Assembly (NCBI RefSeq): GCF_020615455.1
Contig: NC_059199.1
Span: forward strand, 20,621,589-20,685,588
Origin: Coregonus clupeaformis
Taxonomy: Eukaryota; Chordata; Actinopteri; Salmoniformes; Salmonidae
Reading direction: 5' to 3'
Length of the DNA stretch: 64,000 bases
The position numbers were made by a program, and so were the translations under genes. Positions 10,364 to 21,904 of this stretch are shown here, piece by piece. How positions within the stretch are numbered: position 1 is the stretch's first letter; each line of letters opens with the position of its first letter. The notes beneath the pieces were generated by a model. It saw only the letters and a program-made list of their open reading frames with translations. It did no database searches and was not told the origin of the DNA.

Positions 10364-12246
10364 TGGGGCCAGTGGCGATTTTAGAATGTAAATCTTGGTG
10401 GGGCAAACTCCTAAACAATACATTAATTGCACTATAACGGTGACAAACAGTGCCCACAAACTGTTAGGGCCTACATAAAGCTGTCCCAACAGCAGAGTCT
10501 CAACAGCAGTCCCAACACCTTACCACTGCTACACCTGGCTATCAGCGGAGCCTTGTCTGGCAGCGAAACAGTTCATTCAGCCTAATTTACTGCCTTTAAA
10601 AAAAACATAGCTGATATGGCTGACTTGCTTAAACAAATGTGGTTTCTACTGACAATTGAAATGTACAAACTATGGAATAAGGGGACGATGAGCAGATAAG
10701 AGGCAATCCGTAATTTTGATTAAGACATTAATGAGCGAGCTAGGACGGACGCAGTCAATATAACTATTTGTTCAACACTTTTGAAATGTACAGCGACATA
10801 ATTCAGCCGTTCTTACAGTATTCTACCAGTACATCAAGTCAGAACCGTAGGATAAATAAAGGGGGCATATAAGCAGACAATGAAAGCTCTTACAATATTC
10901 GATCTAAAACAGGCTATAGGCTACATGTGCACCACCAAGTCAGAACAGTAGGCTAAATTATGAGGGGGAAAGGGACCAAATTGTTAGGGTGAGGCCATGG
11001 GCCACTAACAGCTTACTACACAACATACACTTAGTATTACTTTCTTAGCTACAGTATACATATCTCCCTGGCATATTACATCATTTATGCAGCAGCATAC
11101 AATACATTTTTGGACTCACCTTGTTGTGCTGTGCTCACTTGGACAGGAAGGTGGCGCGGCGGTCATTCGTGGTCAAACTTTGTCATCAAATCTGGCATTC
11201 TAAGGATTTATGGTGCTTTCAAGACAACTGGGAACAAGGTTTAATCATGATGATGTCAGTGATCTTCAGGTCGGAGCTCTAGAAAGAGGCCCAAGTTCCC
11301 GACTTGCAATTAAGAAATGGATGACCGTTCAAAACATATTTTTCCAGTCGGAGCTAGTTTCTTTCTGAGTTCCCAGTTGTCTTGAACTCACTGAAGTCTG
11401 AGATTTTTCAGTTCCGAGTTTCCAGTTGTTTTGAGCGCGGCAGAAATCATGCTGGATTGACAGCATGGCCAATGTTGAATGTTTATCCTTTTAAGCTTGG
11501 AAAAGAGGCCATTAGACCCAGACTTGGACCACACACCCACTCCACTGAATAGCAGGCTAGTGATTGCTTTGCAATGCTTGCAGTTAGCCACTGATTCCTT
11601 CCAAACCGCTCATTGTTGAATTTGCGATTTCCAACTTGTTATGTAATGTTTATGTCCAATGGCCGATGAGCACCGATATGTTTTATCTATAATTTCTCTT
11701 CATTATTTCTCTTCATGTGACAAGGATTGAAAAGGATATGCCAGTAGATTATTGACTTGATTCATGATGATGACTGCTAGCTTGCTAGCTAAGATTTTGA
11801 AAGTGTGATGTTGTCATGATCAGTCCAATCAAAGCTATGGTAGATATAACGTGATTTAACGTCATTTTATCTGTGGCCAATGACCTTGAACCTTCTTGGA
11901 TGGGCACTTCTAATGAAACTCTATGGCAGCATCCAAGGGGCTTGAATTTTTTAGCTCTACCCGTAGATTATGCGGTGATGTAGTGTCTCCATGAGTGACA
12001 GAACACTGAGCCAATCACGGCGCAACTAGAGAACATTACCAACCCCTATGCACCGTATTTTCTGCTGGCTGCCCCTCCACCACAGAAAGCACTAAGCTAG
12101 GCTGAAACACCTACATTTTGGAGCTGCCTTACTCAAGAAAGCAAAAATGTTTGTATGCGGCTTTATGAACTAAAAAATTTTTTTTTAGGGTGACACATAT
12201 TAATGGCAAAATAACATGCAAAACAGGCTCTGTCCCACCTGCCCTG
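10364..12246. repeat. Unclassified interspersed repeat, about 1.9 kb
   Basis: Inserted in the Tc1 at 9768-16295. It starts near AGTGGCGATTTTAGAATG and ends near CACCTGCCCTGAATG. It contains no long open frame; the longest minus-strand stretch (11388-11591, 67 codons) shows no motif I know. The pairs GAGTTCCCAGTTGTCTTG and GAGTTTCCAGTTGTTTTG near 11368-11440 indicate internal duplication. The sequence looks like a non-autonomous DNA element of salmonids, but no clear terminal repeat or target duplication could be fixed. Confidence 0.55.
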
Positions 12247-12620
12247 AATGTTAAGGACTACATAGTTTTTCAGGATAAAAAGAAACGGAATGGAGCTAAG
12301 CAAAGGCAAAATCCTAGAAGATTCATTCTGCTTTCCACCAGAAACTGGGAGATGAATTCACCTTTCACCAGGACAATATAACCTAAAACACAAAGCCATA
12401 TAATATATGGGTTGTAATGACGCCGGAGGATGGCTGCCGTTTTACGGGCTACTAACGAATTGTGCTCTTTTGTATGTTTTTTCGCATTGTTTTTAACTTA
12501 TTTTGTACATAATGTTGCCCGAAAAGAGCTTCTGGATATCTTCTGGATATCAGAACAGCGATTACTCACCTCAAACTGGACAAAGATTTTTTCTTTAATG
12601 AGTCCGACGCGAATGATATA

Positions 12621-13262
12621 ATGTTGCTCCCGGACAAGGCCCAAATCCCCATCATTCTAATTAAGAAAATTAAGAAATACAGGGGGTGGAGATCAAGGTG
12701 CCTTGTGAGAATGCGTCGGCGAGTGGGTAACCCGCCTCTACCATCCATTCTATTGGCCAATGTGCAATCACTAGAGAATGAACTGGATGAGCTCCGTTCG
12801 AGACTATCCTACCAACCGGACATTAAAAACTATAATATCTTATGTTTCACCGAGTCATGGCTGAACGACTCGGCTGGGTTTTCCGTGCATCGGCAGGACA
12901 GAACAGCTACATCCGGTAAGACGAGGGGTGGGGGTGTGTGTCTATTTGTCAATAACTGCTGGTGCGCAATCTCTAATATTAAGGTAGTCTCAAGGTATTG
13001 CTCGCCTGATGTAGAGTACCTCATGATAAGCTGTAGACCACACTATCTACCAAGAGAGTTTTCATCAATATTTTTCGTAGCTGTCTATTTACCACCACAA
13101 ACCGACGCTGGCACTAAGACCGCACTCAACGAGCTGTATAAGGCCATAAGCAAACAAGAAAATGTTAATCCAGAAGCGGCGCTCTTAGTGGCCGGGGACT
13201 TTAATGCAGGCAAACTTAAATACCTAATGTCACATGTGCAACCAGAGGAAAGTAAACTCTAG
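12621..13262 (+). pseudogene. LINE apurinic-type endonuclease domain
   Basis: An open stretch of about 200 codons with the order of an APE-like nuclease: LANVQSLENELDELR (N-terminal Asn block), NILCFTESWLNDS (catalytic Glu block, TESW), RGGGVCLFVNN, then FVAVYLPPQTDA and AALLVAGDFNAGKL (catalytic GDFN). It stops at TAG 13260-13262 before the SDH motif; remnants of the continuation lie in shifted frames at 13263-13680. The domain nicks target DNA for target-primed reverse transcription. Confidence 0.88.
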
Positions 13263-13683
13263 ACCACCTTTACTCCACACACAGAGACGCGTACAAAGCT
13301 CTCCCTTGCCCTCCATTTGGAAAATCTGAACATAATTATATCCTCGGGATTCCTGCTTACAAGTAAAAAACTAAAGCAGGAAGTACCAGTGACTCGCTGA
13401 ATACAGAAGTGGTCAGATGTCGCGGATGCTAAGCTACAGGACTGTTTTCCTAGCACAGACTGAAATATGTTCCGGGATTCATCCAATGGCAATGAGGAGT
13501 ATACCACCTAGGTCACCAGCTTCATCAATAAGTGCATCGACAACGTCGTCCCCACAGTGACCGTACCGTACATATCCCAACCAGAAGCCATGGATTACAG
13601 GCAACATCCGCACCGAGTTAAAGGCTAGAGCTGCCGCTTTCAAGGAGCGGGGCACTAATTGGACGCTTTTAAGAAATCTTGCT

Positions 13684-15277
13684 ATGCCCTCAGACGAACC
13701 ATCAAACAGGCAAAGCATCAATACAGAACTAAGGTTGAATCCTACACCGGCTCTGACTCTCGTCGGATTACAAACTATTACAGACTACAAAGGGAAACCC
13801 AGCCGCGAGCTGCTCAGTGACGCGATCTTATCAGATGGGCTAAATGGCTTTTATGCTTTCTTCGAGGCAAGCAACACTGAAGCATGCATGAGAGCACCAG
13901 CTGTTCCGGACGACTGTGTGATCATGCTCTCCATAGCCGATGTGAGCAAGACCTTTAAACAAGTCAACATTCACAAGGCCGCTGGGCTAGATGGATTACC
14001 AGGACGTGTACTCAGAGCATGCGCTGACCAACTGGCAAGTGTCCTCACTGACATTTTCAACCTCTCCCTGACCGAGTCTGTAATACCTACATGTTTCAAG
14101 CAGACCACCATAGACCCTGTGCTTAAGAAAGCAAAGGTAACCTGCCTAAATGACATCTATAATGAAGTGCTTTGAAAGGTTGGTCATAGCTCACATTAAC
14201 ACCATCATTCCGGAAACCCTAGACCCACTCCAATTTGCATACCGCCCCAACAGATCCACAGATGACGCAATCTCAATCGCAATCCACACTGCCCTTTCCC
14301 ACCTGGACAAAAGGAACACCTATGTGAGAATGCTGTCCATTGACTACAGCTCAGCGTTCAACACCATAGTGCAAACAAAGCTCATCACTAAGCTAAGGAC
14401 CCTGGACTAAACACCTCCCTCTGCAACTGGATCCTGGACTTCCTGACAGGCCGCCCCCAGGTGGTAAGGGTAGGCAACAACACATCTGCCACGCTGATCC
14501 TCAACATGGGGGCCCCTCAGGGGTGCGTGCTTAGTCCCCTTCTGTACTCCCTGTTCACCCACGACTGAGTGGCCAAACACGACTCCAACTGCATCATTAA
14601 GTTTGCTGACGACACAACGGTGGTAGGCCTGATCACTGACAACAATGAGAGCCTATAGGGAGGAGGTCAGAGACCTGGCAGCATGTTGCCAGGACAATAA
14701 CCTCTCCCTCAACATGAGCAAGACAAAGGAGATGATTGTGGACTACAGGAAAAGGAGGGCCGAACACGCCCCCATTCACATCGACAGGGCTGTAGTGGAG
14801 TGGGTCTAGAGTTTTAAGTTCCTTGGTGTCCAGATCACCAACAAACTATCATGGTCCAACCACACCAAGAAAGTCGTGAAGAGGGCATGACAACGCTTTC
14901 TCCCCCTCAGGAGACTGAAAATATTTGGCATTGGTCCCCAGATCCTCAAAAAGTTATACAGACGCACCATCGAGAGCATCCTGACCTGTTGCATCACCGC
15001 CTGGTATGGCAACTGCTCAGCATCCGACCATAAGGCGCTACAGAGGGTAATGCGTACAGCCCAGTACATCACTGGGGCCAAGCTTCCTGCCATCCAGGAC
15101 CTATATACTACGCGGTGTCAGAGGAAGGCCCAAAAAATTGTCAAAGACTCCAGTCACCCAAGTCATAGACTGTTCTCTCTGCTACTGCACGGCAAGCGGT
15201 ACCGGAGCGCCAAGTCTAGGTCCAAAAGGCTCCTTAACAGCTTCTACCCCCAAGCCTTAAGACTGCTGAACAATTAA
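13684..15277 (+). pseudogene. LINE reverse transcriptase, broken frames
   Basis: The RT coding region continues in several frames. Visible in order: LQTITDYKGKPSRELLSD and SLTESVIPTCFKQTTIDPVL (13684-14175); FAYRPNRSTDDAISIAIHTA and LSIDYSSAFNTIVQTKL (14150-14410); the region around 14510 with GAPQGCVLSPLLYSLFTHD followed by a TGA; FADDTTVVGLI near 14600; and a C-terminal block RTAQYITGAKLPAIQDLY (15050-15277). Several indels and stops, including a TAG at 14806-14808, make it non-functional. Confidence 0.88.
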
Positions 15278-15308
15278 TCAAATGGCCACCTGGACTATTT
15301 GCATTGCA

Positions 15309-15329
15309 TCTTTTTTTTTTTTTTTTTTA
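15309..15329. repeat. Poly(T) tract
   Basis: A run of about 20 T inside the 3' UTR of the LINE at 12421-15470. Confidence 0.9.
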
Positions 15330-15757
15330 CTTTAGTTTATTTAGTAAATATTTTCTTAACTATTTTCTTAAAACTGCAATGTTGGTTAAGGGCTTGTAGG
15401 CATTTCACGGTAAGGTCTACACCTGTTGTATTTGGCGCATGTGACAAATAAAATTGATTTGATTTTTTGTAAATGTAATTTTTGATATACACTGGATTTG
15501 CTTAAGAAGACAACATTGATTGTTCCTGAGTGGCCTAGTTTCAGTTTTGACAGTTTTATCTTGAAAATCTATGGCAGCCAACTTGACAGAGCTTAATTTA
15601 TTTTTTAAAGAATAATGTGCTATTATTGTACAATCAAGGTGTGGAAAGCTGTTAGAGATATACCCAGAAAGACTTACATCTGTAATTGCTGCCAAAGGTG
15701 ATTCTAACATGTATTGGCTCAAGGTGTTAATACTGATGTAAAAGAGATATTACTGTA

Positions 15758-16114
15758 TGTCACGCCCTGACCTATGGAACTCTTGTTTGTTGAGTCAGGG
15801 TGTGAATGTCTATTTGAGATCTATGTTAGTCTATTTCTATGTTGCAGATCTAGGTTGATCTTTCTATGTTTGGCCAGGTATGATTCCCAATCAGAGGCAG
15901 CTGTCGCTTGTTGTCTCTGATTGGGGATCATACTTAGGTAGCCTGGTTGCCTACCTTAGTTGTGGGATCTTGTTCCTGTTAGGCTTGTATGTGTATAGCC
16001 CTTTGGACTTCACGTTACGTTGTTATTTGTTTTGTTGTATGTTTATTGAGGTAATAAACATGTACGCTTTTCACGCTGCACCTTGGTCCGACCCGTCTCT
16101 CAACGTTCGTTACA
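15758..16114 (+). mobile_element. Solo LTR (family of the 54-bp-repeat LTR elements)
   Basis: It starts TGTCACGCCCTGAC and ends TTCGTTACA, with TG...CA termini and the 5-bp duplication CTGTA on both sides (15753-15757 and 16115-16119). It is related in reverse orientation to the solo LTR at 38591-38940 and to the LTRs at 23365 and 45332: shared parts include the CCAATCAGAGGCAGCTG/CTGATTGGGGATCATAC inverted segment and a poly(A) signal in GGTAATAAACATG near 16052. Length 357 bp. It splits the old Tc1 copy. Confidence 0.9.
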
Positions 16115-16334
16115 CTGTATTTCATTTTCTATAAATTTGCAAAAATGTCTAAAAACATGTTTTCACTTTGTCATTATGGGGTATTGTGTTTAGATGGGTT
16201 TGAAAAAATATATATTTAATACATTTTCAAATCAGGCTGTAACACAACAAAATGTGGAATAATTCAAGGGGTATTAATATTTTTTGAAGGCACTGTATGT
16301 TGTTCAGGTGTGTTATGTACAGGTGTGTACTTAC

Positions 16335-16353
16335 GTCTATGAGTGATGGTGGC
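16335..16353 (-). other. Candidate micro-exon or splice remnant
   Basis: On the minus strand CTGTTCAG precedes GCCACCATCACTCATAGAC, which is followed by the strong donor GTAAGT (16329-16334). The 19 bases could encode ATITHR. The same 23-bp string recurs at 35269-35291, where the donor has decayed to GTAGAT. It may belong to the unknown minus-strand gene with exons at 54659 and 9633, but the phase does not fit well after 54659. Weak call. Confidence 0.25.
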
Positions 16354-16834
16354 CTGAACAGCAAAGCGGATGTTGGTATAGGTGGGTCATGTAAAGGTGT
16401 GTGGGTATTTTTATTTTATTAGGATCCCCATTAGCTGTTGCGAAAGCAGCAACTACTCTTTCTGGGATCCACACAAAACATGACATAATACAGAACATTA
16501 ATGAACAAGAACGGCTCAAGAACTACATCAATTTAAAAAATGGCCTACATATCAATACCTACACACAAAATACAGTGCATTCGGAAAGTATTCAGACCCC
16601 TTGACTTTTTCCACATTTTGTTACGTTACAGCCTTATTCTAAAATGGATTACATTGTTTTCCCCCCTCATCAATCTACACACAATACCCCATAATGACAA
16701 AGAAAAAACTGGTTTTTAGACATTTTTGCAAATCTATTAAAAATAAAAAACTGAAATATTACATTTACATAAGTATTCAGACCCTTTACTCAGTACTTGT
16801 GGAAGCACCTTTGGCAGTGATTAGAGCTTAGAGT

Positions 16835-17638
16835 TTTCTTTTATTTATTTTTATTTTTTTCTTATTATTTTTATTTATTTTTTTAAAATTGTTTTTATCT
16901 TTTTTTTTTTGGGGGGAATGGATCAGCTTAATATTGCAGATAGATTGTATCTTCTATCAATGTAATTGTCTGCATCACTTCCAATCCCCCATGTTTTTTT
17001 TTATATATTTTTTATATATATATACTCCCCTTTATTACTTTTCAACCCCACCATCCTTTCCCTACTTGGAGTAAATTAGTGAACAACAATGCCCAGGCCT
17101 CTACTTCCGGTCTATACTTACTATCTACACCTTATGGACAGAGTTAATTTTACAGTAATTATATTATATTTATTTTTTATTTTTATTTTTATTGCTCCTG
17201 AACTTCTTCTACTCTCAACCTCTCCGATCATTTTCATGATGTCCATCCGGTTTGCTTCTATATGCCATATCTTTCTAACTGTGCTCTTTCCCAAAAGCTC
17301 CCAACATACAACCTATATACTTATTATGGACACAGTATGCTTACATTATTAGCTATCTTTGTTATTATTTGTTGTTATTTGTTATTAGTCCCATCCTTCA
17401 ACTCTATTCAATACCTCCCATCTATCTCTTAACACCATCCATATAGGATTTCTATTTGCCATATATATTTCAACCGTACTGTGATGTTTTACAAAAGTTC
17501 TGAACCTTTCTATTCTCATTGCTTCTACAGATTGTGAATTAAAAATAAACATTTTTGCTAAAAGTATTTTTATATTATTGATTGATTGACTATGACTTTT
17601 CAGATCACCCAGTAATGCTATCTGCAAGGTTAGTTCCA
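16835..17638 (-). mobile_element. Retroelement fragment with 10-bp target duplication
   Basis: Flanked by AGCTTAGAGT at 16825-16834 and 17639-17648, a perfect 10-bp duplication of Tc1 sequence. The plus strand begins with a T-rich stretch (TTTCTTTTATTTATTTTTAT), which fits the poly(A) end of a minus-oriented, 5'-truncated LINE or similar element copied by target-primed reverse transcription. No coding motif could be read in it. Confidence 0.8.
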
Positions 17639-17722
17639 GCTTAGAGTCTTCTTGGGTATGACGCTACAAGCTTGGCACACCTTTATTTGGGGAGTTTCTC
17701 CCATTCTTCTCTGAATATCCTC

Positions 17723-18573
17723 TCAAGCTCTGTCAGGTTGGATGGGGAGCGTCACTGCACAGCTATTTTCAGGTCTCTCCAGAGATGTTCGATCAGGTTC
17801 AAGTCCGGGCTCTGGCCACTCAAGGACATTTAGAGACTTGTCCCGAAGCCACTCCTGCGTTGTCTTGGCTGTGTGCTTAGGGTCTTTGTCCTGTTGGAAG
17901 GTGAACCTTCGCCCCAGTCTGAGGTCCTGAGAGCTCTGGAGCAGGTTTTCATCAAGGATCTCTCTGTACTTTGCTCCGTTCATCTTTCACTCGATCCTGA
18001 CTAGTCTCCCAGTCCCTGCCACTGAAAAACATCCCACAGCATGATGCTGCCACCAACCAACATGCTTCACCGTAGGGATGGTGCCAGGTTTCCTCCAGAT
18101 GTGATGCTTGGCGTTCAGGCCAAAGAGTTAAATCTTGTTTCTCATGGTCTGAGAGTGTTTAGGTGCCTTTTGGCAAACACCAAGCGGGCTGTCATGGGCC
18201 TTTTACTGAGGTGTGGCTTCCGTCTGGCCACTCTACCATAAAAGCCTGATTGGTGGAGTGCTGCAGAGATGGTTGTCCTTCTGGAAGGTTCTCCCATCTC
18301 CACAGAGGAACTCTGGAGCTCTGTCAGAGTGACCATCGGGTTCTTGGTCACCTCCCTGACCAAGGCCCTTCTCCCCCAATTGCTCAGTTTGGCCGGGCGG
18401 CCAGCTCTAGGAAGAGTCTTGGTGGTTCCAAACTTATTCCATTTAAGAATGATGGAGGCCACTGTGTTCTTGGGGACCTTCAATGCTGCAGAAATGTTTT
18501 GGTAGCCTTCCCCAGATCTGTGCCTCGACAGAATCCAGTCTTGGAGCTCTACGGACAATTCCTTCGACCTCAC
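17723..18573 (-). pseudogene. Tc1 transposase pseudogene
   Basis: The N-terminal part (18573-18142) reads MRSKELSVELQDWILSRHRS with the two helix-turn-helix segments (NISAALKVPKNTVASIILKW; PRAGRPAKLS) and ends in a stop after HLNTLRP. Downstream, in other frames, fragments of the catalytic region remain, such as AKYREILDENLLQS and QQDKDPKHTAKTTQEWL, where the second catalytic Asp region reads DKDPKH instead of DNDPKH. At least two shifts. The sister copy at 35889-36806 is also broken. Confidence 0.85.
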
Positions 18574-19133
18574 GGCTTGGTTTTTGCTCTGACATGCACT
18601 GTCAACTGTGGGACCTTATATAGACAGGTGTGTGCCCTTCCAAATCATGTCCAATCAATTGAATTTATCACAGCTGGACTCCAATCAAGTTGTAGAAACA
18701 TCTCAAGGATGATCAATGGAAACAGGATGCACCAGAGCTCAATTTAGAGTCTCAAAGCAAAGGGTCTGAATACTTATGTAAATAAAAACCTGTTTTTGCT
18801 TTGTCATTATGGGGTATTGTGTTTAGATTGATGAGGAAATAAAATAATTTAATCAATTTTAGAATAAGGCTGTAACGTAACAAAATATGGAAAAAGTCAA
18901 GGGGTCTGAATACTTTCCGAATGCACTGTATCTAGGTCAAATAGGGGAGAGGCATTGTGCCTTGAGATGTTGCTTTATCTGTTTTTTGAAACCAGGTCTG
19001 CTGTATGGCTCTATATAATACTGTACACTTTCTTGAATTTGTTCTGGATTTGGGGACTGTGAAAAGACTCCTGGTGGCATGTCTGGTGGGCTAAGTGTGT
19101 GTGTCAGAGCTGTGTGTAGTTGACTATGCAAGG

Positions 19134-20098
19134 AGTCTTTGGCATCTTTTAGGGCCTTCCTCTAACACCGCCTGGTATAGAGGTCCTGGATGGCAGGAAG
19201 CTTGGCCCCAGTGATGTACTGGGCCGTACGCACTACCCTCTGTAGTGCCTTGCGGTCGGAGGCCGAGCAGTTGCCATACCAGGCGGTGATGCAACAGGTC
19301 AGGATGCTCTCGATGGTGCAGCTGTAGACATTTTTGAGGATTTGAGGACTCATGCCAAATCTTTTCAGTCTCCTGAGGGGGAATAGGCATTGTCGTGACC
19401 TCTTCACGACTGTCTTCGTGTGGTTGGACCATGATAGTTCCTTGGTGATGTGGACACCAAGGAACTTGAAGCTCTCAACCTGCTCCACTACAGCCCCTTT
19501 GATGAGAATGGGGGCTTGCTCGGTCCTCCTTTTCCTGTAGTCCACGATCACCTCCTTTGTCTTGATCACGTTGAGGGAGAGGTTGTTATCCTGGTACCAC
19601 ACTGCCAGGTCTCTGACCTCCTCCCTATAGGCTGTCTCATCGTTGTCTGTGATCAGGCCTACCACTGTTGTGTCATCGGAAACTTAATGATGGTGTTGGA
19701 GTTGTGCTTGGCCATGCAGTCATGGGTGAACAGGGAGTACAGGAGGGGACTGAGCACACACCCCTGAGGGGCCCCAGTGTTGAGGATCAGCGTGGCAGAT
19801 GTGTTGTTGCCTACCCTTACCACCTGGGGGCGGCCTGTCAGGAAGAACAGGATGGGGTTGCAGAGGGAGGTGTTTAGTCATAGGGTCCTTAGCTTAGTGA
19901 TGAGCTTTGAGGGCACTATGGTCTTGAACGCTGAGCTGTAGTCAATGAATAGCATTCTCAAGTAGGTCACTCTTTTGTCCAGGTGGGAAAGGGCAGTGTG
20001 GAGTGCAATAGAGATTGCATCATCTGTGGATCTGTTGGGGCGGTATGCAAATTGGAGTGGTTCCAGGGTCTCTGGGATAATGGTGTTGATGAAGTGAT
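19134..20098 (-). mobile_element. Rex1-like LINE fragment (RT only), inserted in the L2-like LINE
   Basis: Truncated at both ends: it lacks the 3' UTR and everything upstream of the RT middle. Minus-strand reading gives FAYRPNRSTDDAISIALHTA and FIDYSSAFKTIVPSKLITKL (20040-19880), a broken stretch with GAPQGCVLSPLLYSLF near 19770, then GLITDNDETAYREEVRDL to YITGAKLPAIQDLYTRRC (19665-19162). Because the true 3' end is missing, the left border looks like a later deletion rather than the integration point. Confidence 0.85.
19162..20060 (-). pseudogene. Rex1-like reverse transcriptase fragment
   Basis: Coding remnant of the LINE fragment. The catalytic FADD block is damaged by an indel near 19680 (plus strand GTGTCATCGGAAACTTAATG, a base or more missing). 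The C-terminal part includes CCITAWYGNCSASDRKALQR. Ordinary, non-functional. Confidence 0.82.
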
Positions 20099-20167
20099 GC
20101 ATTCAGTCTCTGCTCAACTCTTAGCCAAGAGAGACTGGCATGCATAGTATTTATATTAGCCCTCTGA

Positions 20168-20563
20168 TTACAATGAAGAGCAAGACGTGCCGCTCTGTTC
20201 TGGGCCAGATGCAGGTCTTTCTTTCCAGCACTTAACCACATGGCTGGACAATAAGCAAGATAAGACAAAACTAGAGCCTGCAGGACTTGCTTTTTGGAGT
20301 GTGGTGTCAAAAAAGCAGCGTATCTCTTTATTATGGACATACCTCTCCCCATATTTACAACCACTGAATCTATGTTTTGACCATGACAGTTTACAATCTA
20401 AGGTAACACCAAGTAATTTAGTCTCCTCAACTTGTTCAACAGCCACACCATTCATTACCAGATTCAGCTGAGGTCTAGAGCTTAGCGAATGATTTGTACC
20501 AAATACAATAGTCTTAGTTTTAGAGATGTTCAGGACCAGTTTATTACTGGCCACCCATTCCAA
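20168..20563 (-). pseudogene. L2-like LINE reverse transcriptase, C-terminal part
   Basis: Continuation of the LINE beyond the Tc1 pair. It reads MEWVASNKLVLNISKTKTIV, then EQVEETKLLGVTLDCKLSW (the conserved LGV block), then shifts frame at about 20385; the continuation RYAAFLTPHSKKQVLQALVL and LSYLAYCPAMWLSAGKKDL is read at 20330-20200. This is the thumb and connection part of L2-like elements. Confidence 0.82.
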
Positions 20564-20626
20564 AACTGACTACAACTCCTTGTTAAGGGTTTCAGTGAAT
20601 TCTTTAGTTGTGGTTGCTGACACGTA

Positions 20627-21904
20627 TAGTCATGGTAAAACGTTTTGAGAATGACACAAGTATTGGTCATCACAAAGTTCGCTGCTGACTGATGGCAGCC
20701 CATTCTTGCATAATCAATGCTTGGAGTTTGTCAGAATTTGTGGGGTTTTGTTTGTCCACCCGCCTCTTGAGGATCGACTACAAGTTCTCAGTGGGATTAA
20801 GGTCTGGGGAATTTCCTGGCCATGGACCCAAAATGTCGTTGTTTTGTTCCCAGAGCCACTTAGTTGTCACTTTTGCCTTATGGCAAGGTATTCCATCATG
20901 CTGGAAAAGGCATTGGTCGTCACCAAACTGTTCTTGGATGGTTGGGAGAAGTTGCTCTCGGAGGATGTGTTGGTACCATTCTTTATTCATGGCTGTGTTC
21001 TTAAGTAAAATTGTGAGTGAGCCCACTCCCTTGGCTGAGAAGCAACCCCACACATGAATGGTCTCAGGATGCTTTACTGTTGGCATGACACAGGACTGAT
21101 GGTAGCGCTCACCTTGTCTTCTCCGGACAAGGTGTTTTCCGGACGCCCCAAACAATCAGAAAGGGGATTCATCAGAGAAAATGACTTTACCCCAGTCCTC
21201 AGCAGTCCAATCCCTGTACCTTTTGCAGAATATCAGTCTGTCCCTGATGTTTTTCCTGGAGAGAAGTGGCTTCTTTGCTGCCCTTCTTGACACCAGGCCA
21301 TCCTCCAAAAGTCTTCGCCTCACTGTGCATGCAGATGCACTCACACCTGCCTGCTGCCATTCCTGAACAAGCTCTGCACTGGTGGTGCCCCGATCCCGCA
21401 GCTGAATCACCTTTAGGAGACGGTCCTGGCGCTTGCTGGACTTTCTTGGGCACCCTGATGCCTTCTTCACAACAATTGAACCTCTCTCCTTGAAGTTCTT
21501 GATGATCCGATAAATGGTTGATTTAGGTGCAATCTTACTAGCAGCAATATCCTTGCCTGTGAAGCCCTTTTTGTGCAAAGCAATGATGATGGCACGTGTT
21601 TCCTTGCAGGTAACCATGGTTAACAGAGGAAGAACAATGATTTCAAGCACCACCCTGCTTTTAAAGATTCCAGTCTGTTATTCTTACTCAATCAGCATGA
21701 CAGAGTGATCTCCAGCCTTGTCCTCGTCAACACTCTCACCTGTGCTAACGAGAGAATCACTGACATAATGGCAGCTGGTCCTTTTGTGGCAGGCCTGAAA
21801 TGCAGTGGAAATGTTTTTTGGGGATTAAGTTCATTTTCAGGGACTTTGCAATTAATTGCAATTTATCTGATCACTCTTCATGACATTCTGGAGTATATGC
21901 AATA
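20627..21904 (-). mobile_element. Tc1-family transposon A, right end lost
   Basis: It starts at TA (20625-20626) with the terminal sequence AGTCATGGTAAAACGTTTTG (first base changed) and runs through a minus-strand transposase relic and a 5' leader (21618-21904). The expected right TIR, the inverse of the left one, is not present. At about 21904 (ATATGCAA) the sequence changes into Tc1 element B. The boundary looks like a deletion joining two adjacent elements. Confidence 0.85.
20778..21617 (-). pseudogene. Tc1 transposase pseudogene (element A)
   Basis: The start at the ATG of 21617 (MVTCKETRAIIIALHKKG) was chosen because the family begins there, not at the upstream ATG. Helix-turn-helix region, then FSDESPF with the first Asp, then TGA at 21156-21158. 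After the stop the same frame continues: KHLVRRRQGERYHQSCVMPT, FQHDGIPCHKAKV (second Asp) and NSPDLNPTENL (Glu) followed by a second stop at 20778. The C-terminus (20690-20777) is readable after it. Two nonsense changes, no large deletion. Confidence 0.88.

Larger units (their letters stand above)
12421..15470 (+). mobile_element. Rex1/RSg-1-like LINE, nearly full length, degenerate
   Basis: A plus-strand LINE that retains its 5' leader (GACGCCGGAGGATGGCTGCC at 12421), an endonuclease region (12621-13262), reverse transcriptase relics (13684-15277) and the 3' tail AATAAAATTGATTTGATTTT at 15450-15469. It lies inside the split Tc1. It is the most complete member of this family in the window; the others (4659-8140, 19134-20098, 43890-45095) are truncated. 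Coding sequence is broken in many places. Confidence 0.88.
9768..16295 (+). mobile_element. Tc1-family transposon split into four pieces by three insertions
   Basis: One decayed Tc1 copy in plus orientation can be followed across 6.5 kb. The pieces are 9768-10363 (5' part), about 12247-12415 (middle of the transposase, with TTTCACCAGGACAATATAAC as the second-Asp region), about 15490-15757 (VPEWPS-type block and C-terminus, then CTGTAATTGCTGCCAAAGG), and 16115-16295 (right TIR, ending GAAGGCACTG plus TA). They are separated by an unclassified repeat, a LINE and a solo LTR. The left TIR is missing. I recognise the succession from memory of the family; the order and orientation of all four pieces agree. 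Confidence 0.75.
16573..18928 (-). mobile_element. Tc1-family transposon with a nested retroelement
   Basis: Inverted ends CAGTGCATTCGGAAAGTATT and AATACTTTCCGAATGCACTG are perfect inverses over 20 bases. TA stands at 16571-16572 and 18929-18930, and the L2-like LINE reads through when the element is removed. The element is larger than normal because 16835-17638 is a retroelement fragment with its own target duplication. The family recurs at 35867-37035. Transposase on the minus strand, broken. Confidence 0.95.

Noticed and set aside
11388..11591. A 67-codon minus-strand frame with two Cys near the start (CKHC)
   Set aside because: Too short and without further zinc ligands; lies in a non-coding repeat.
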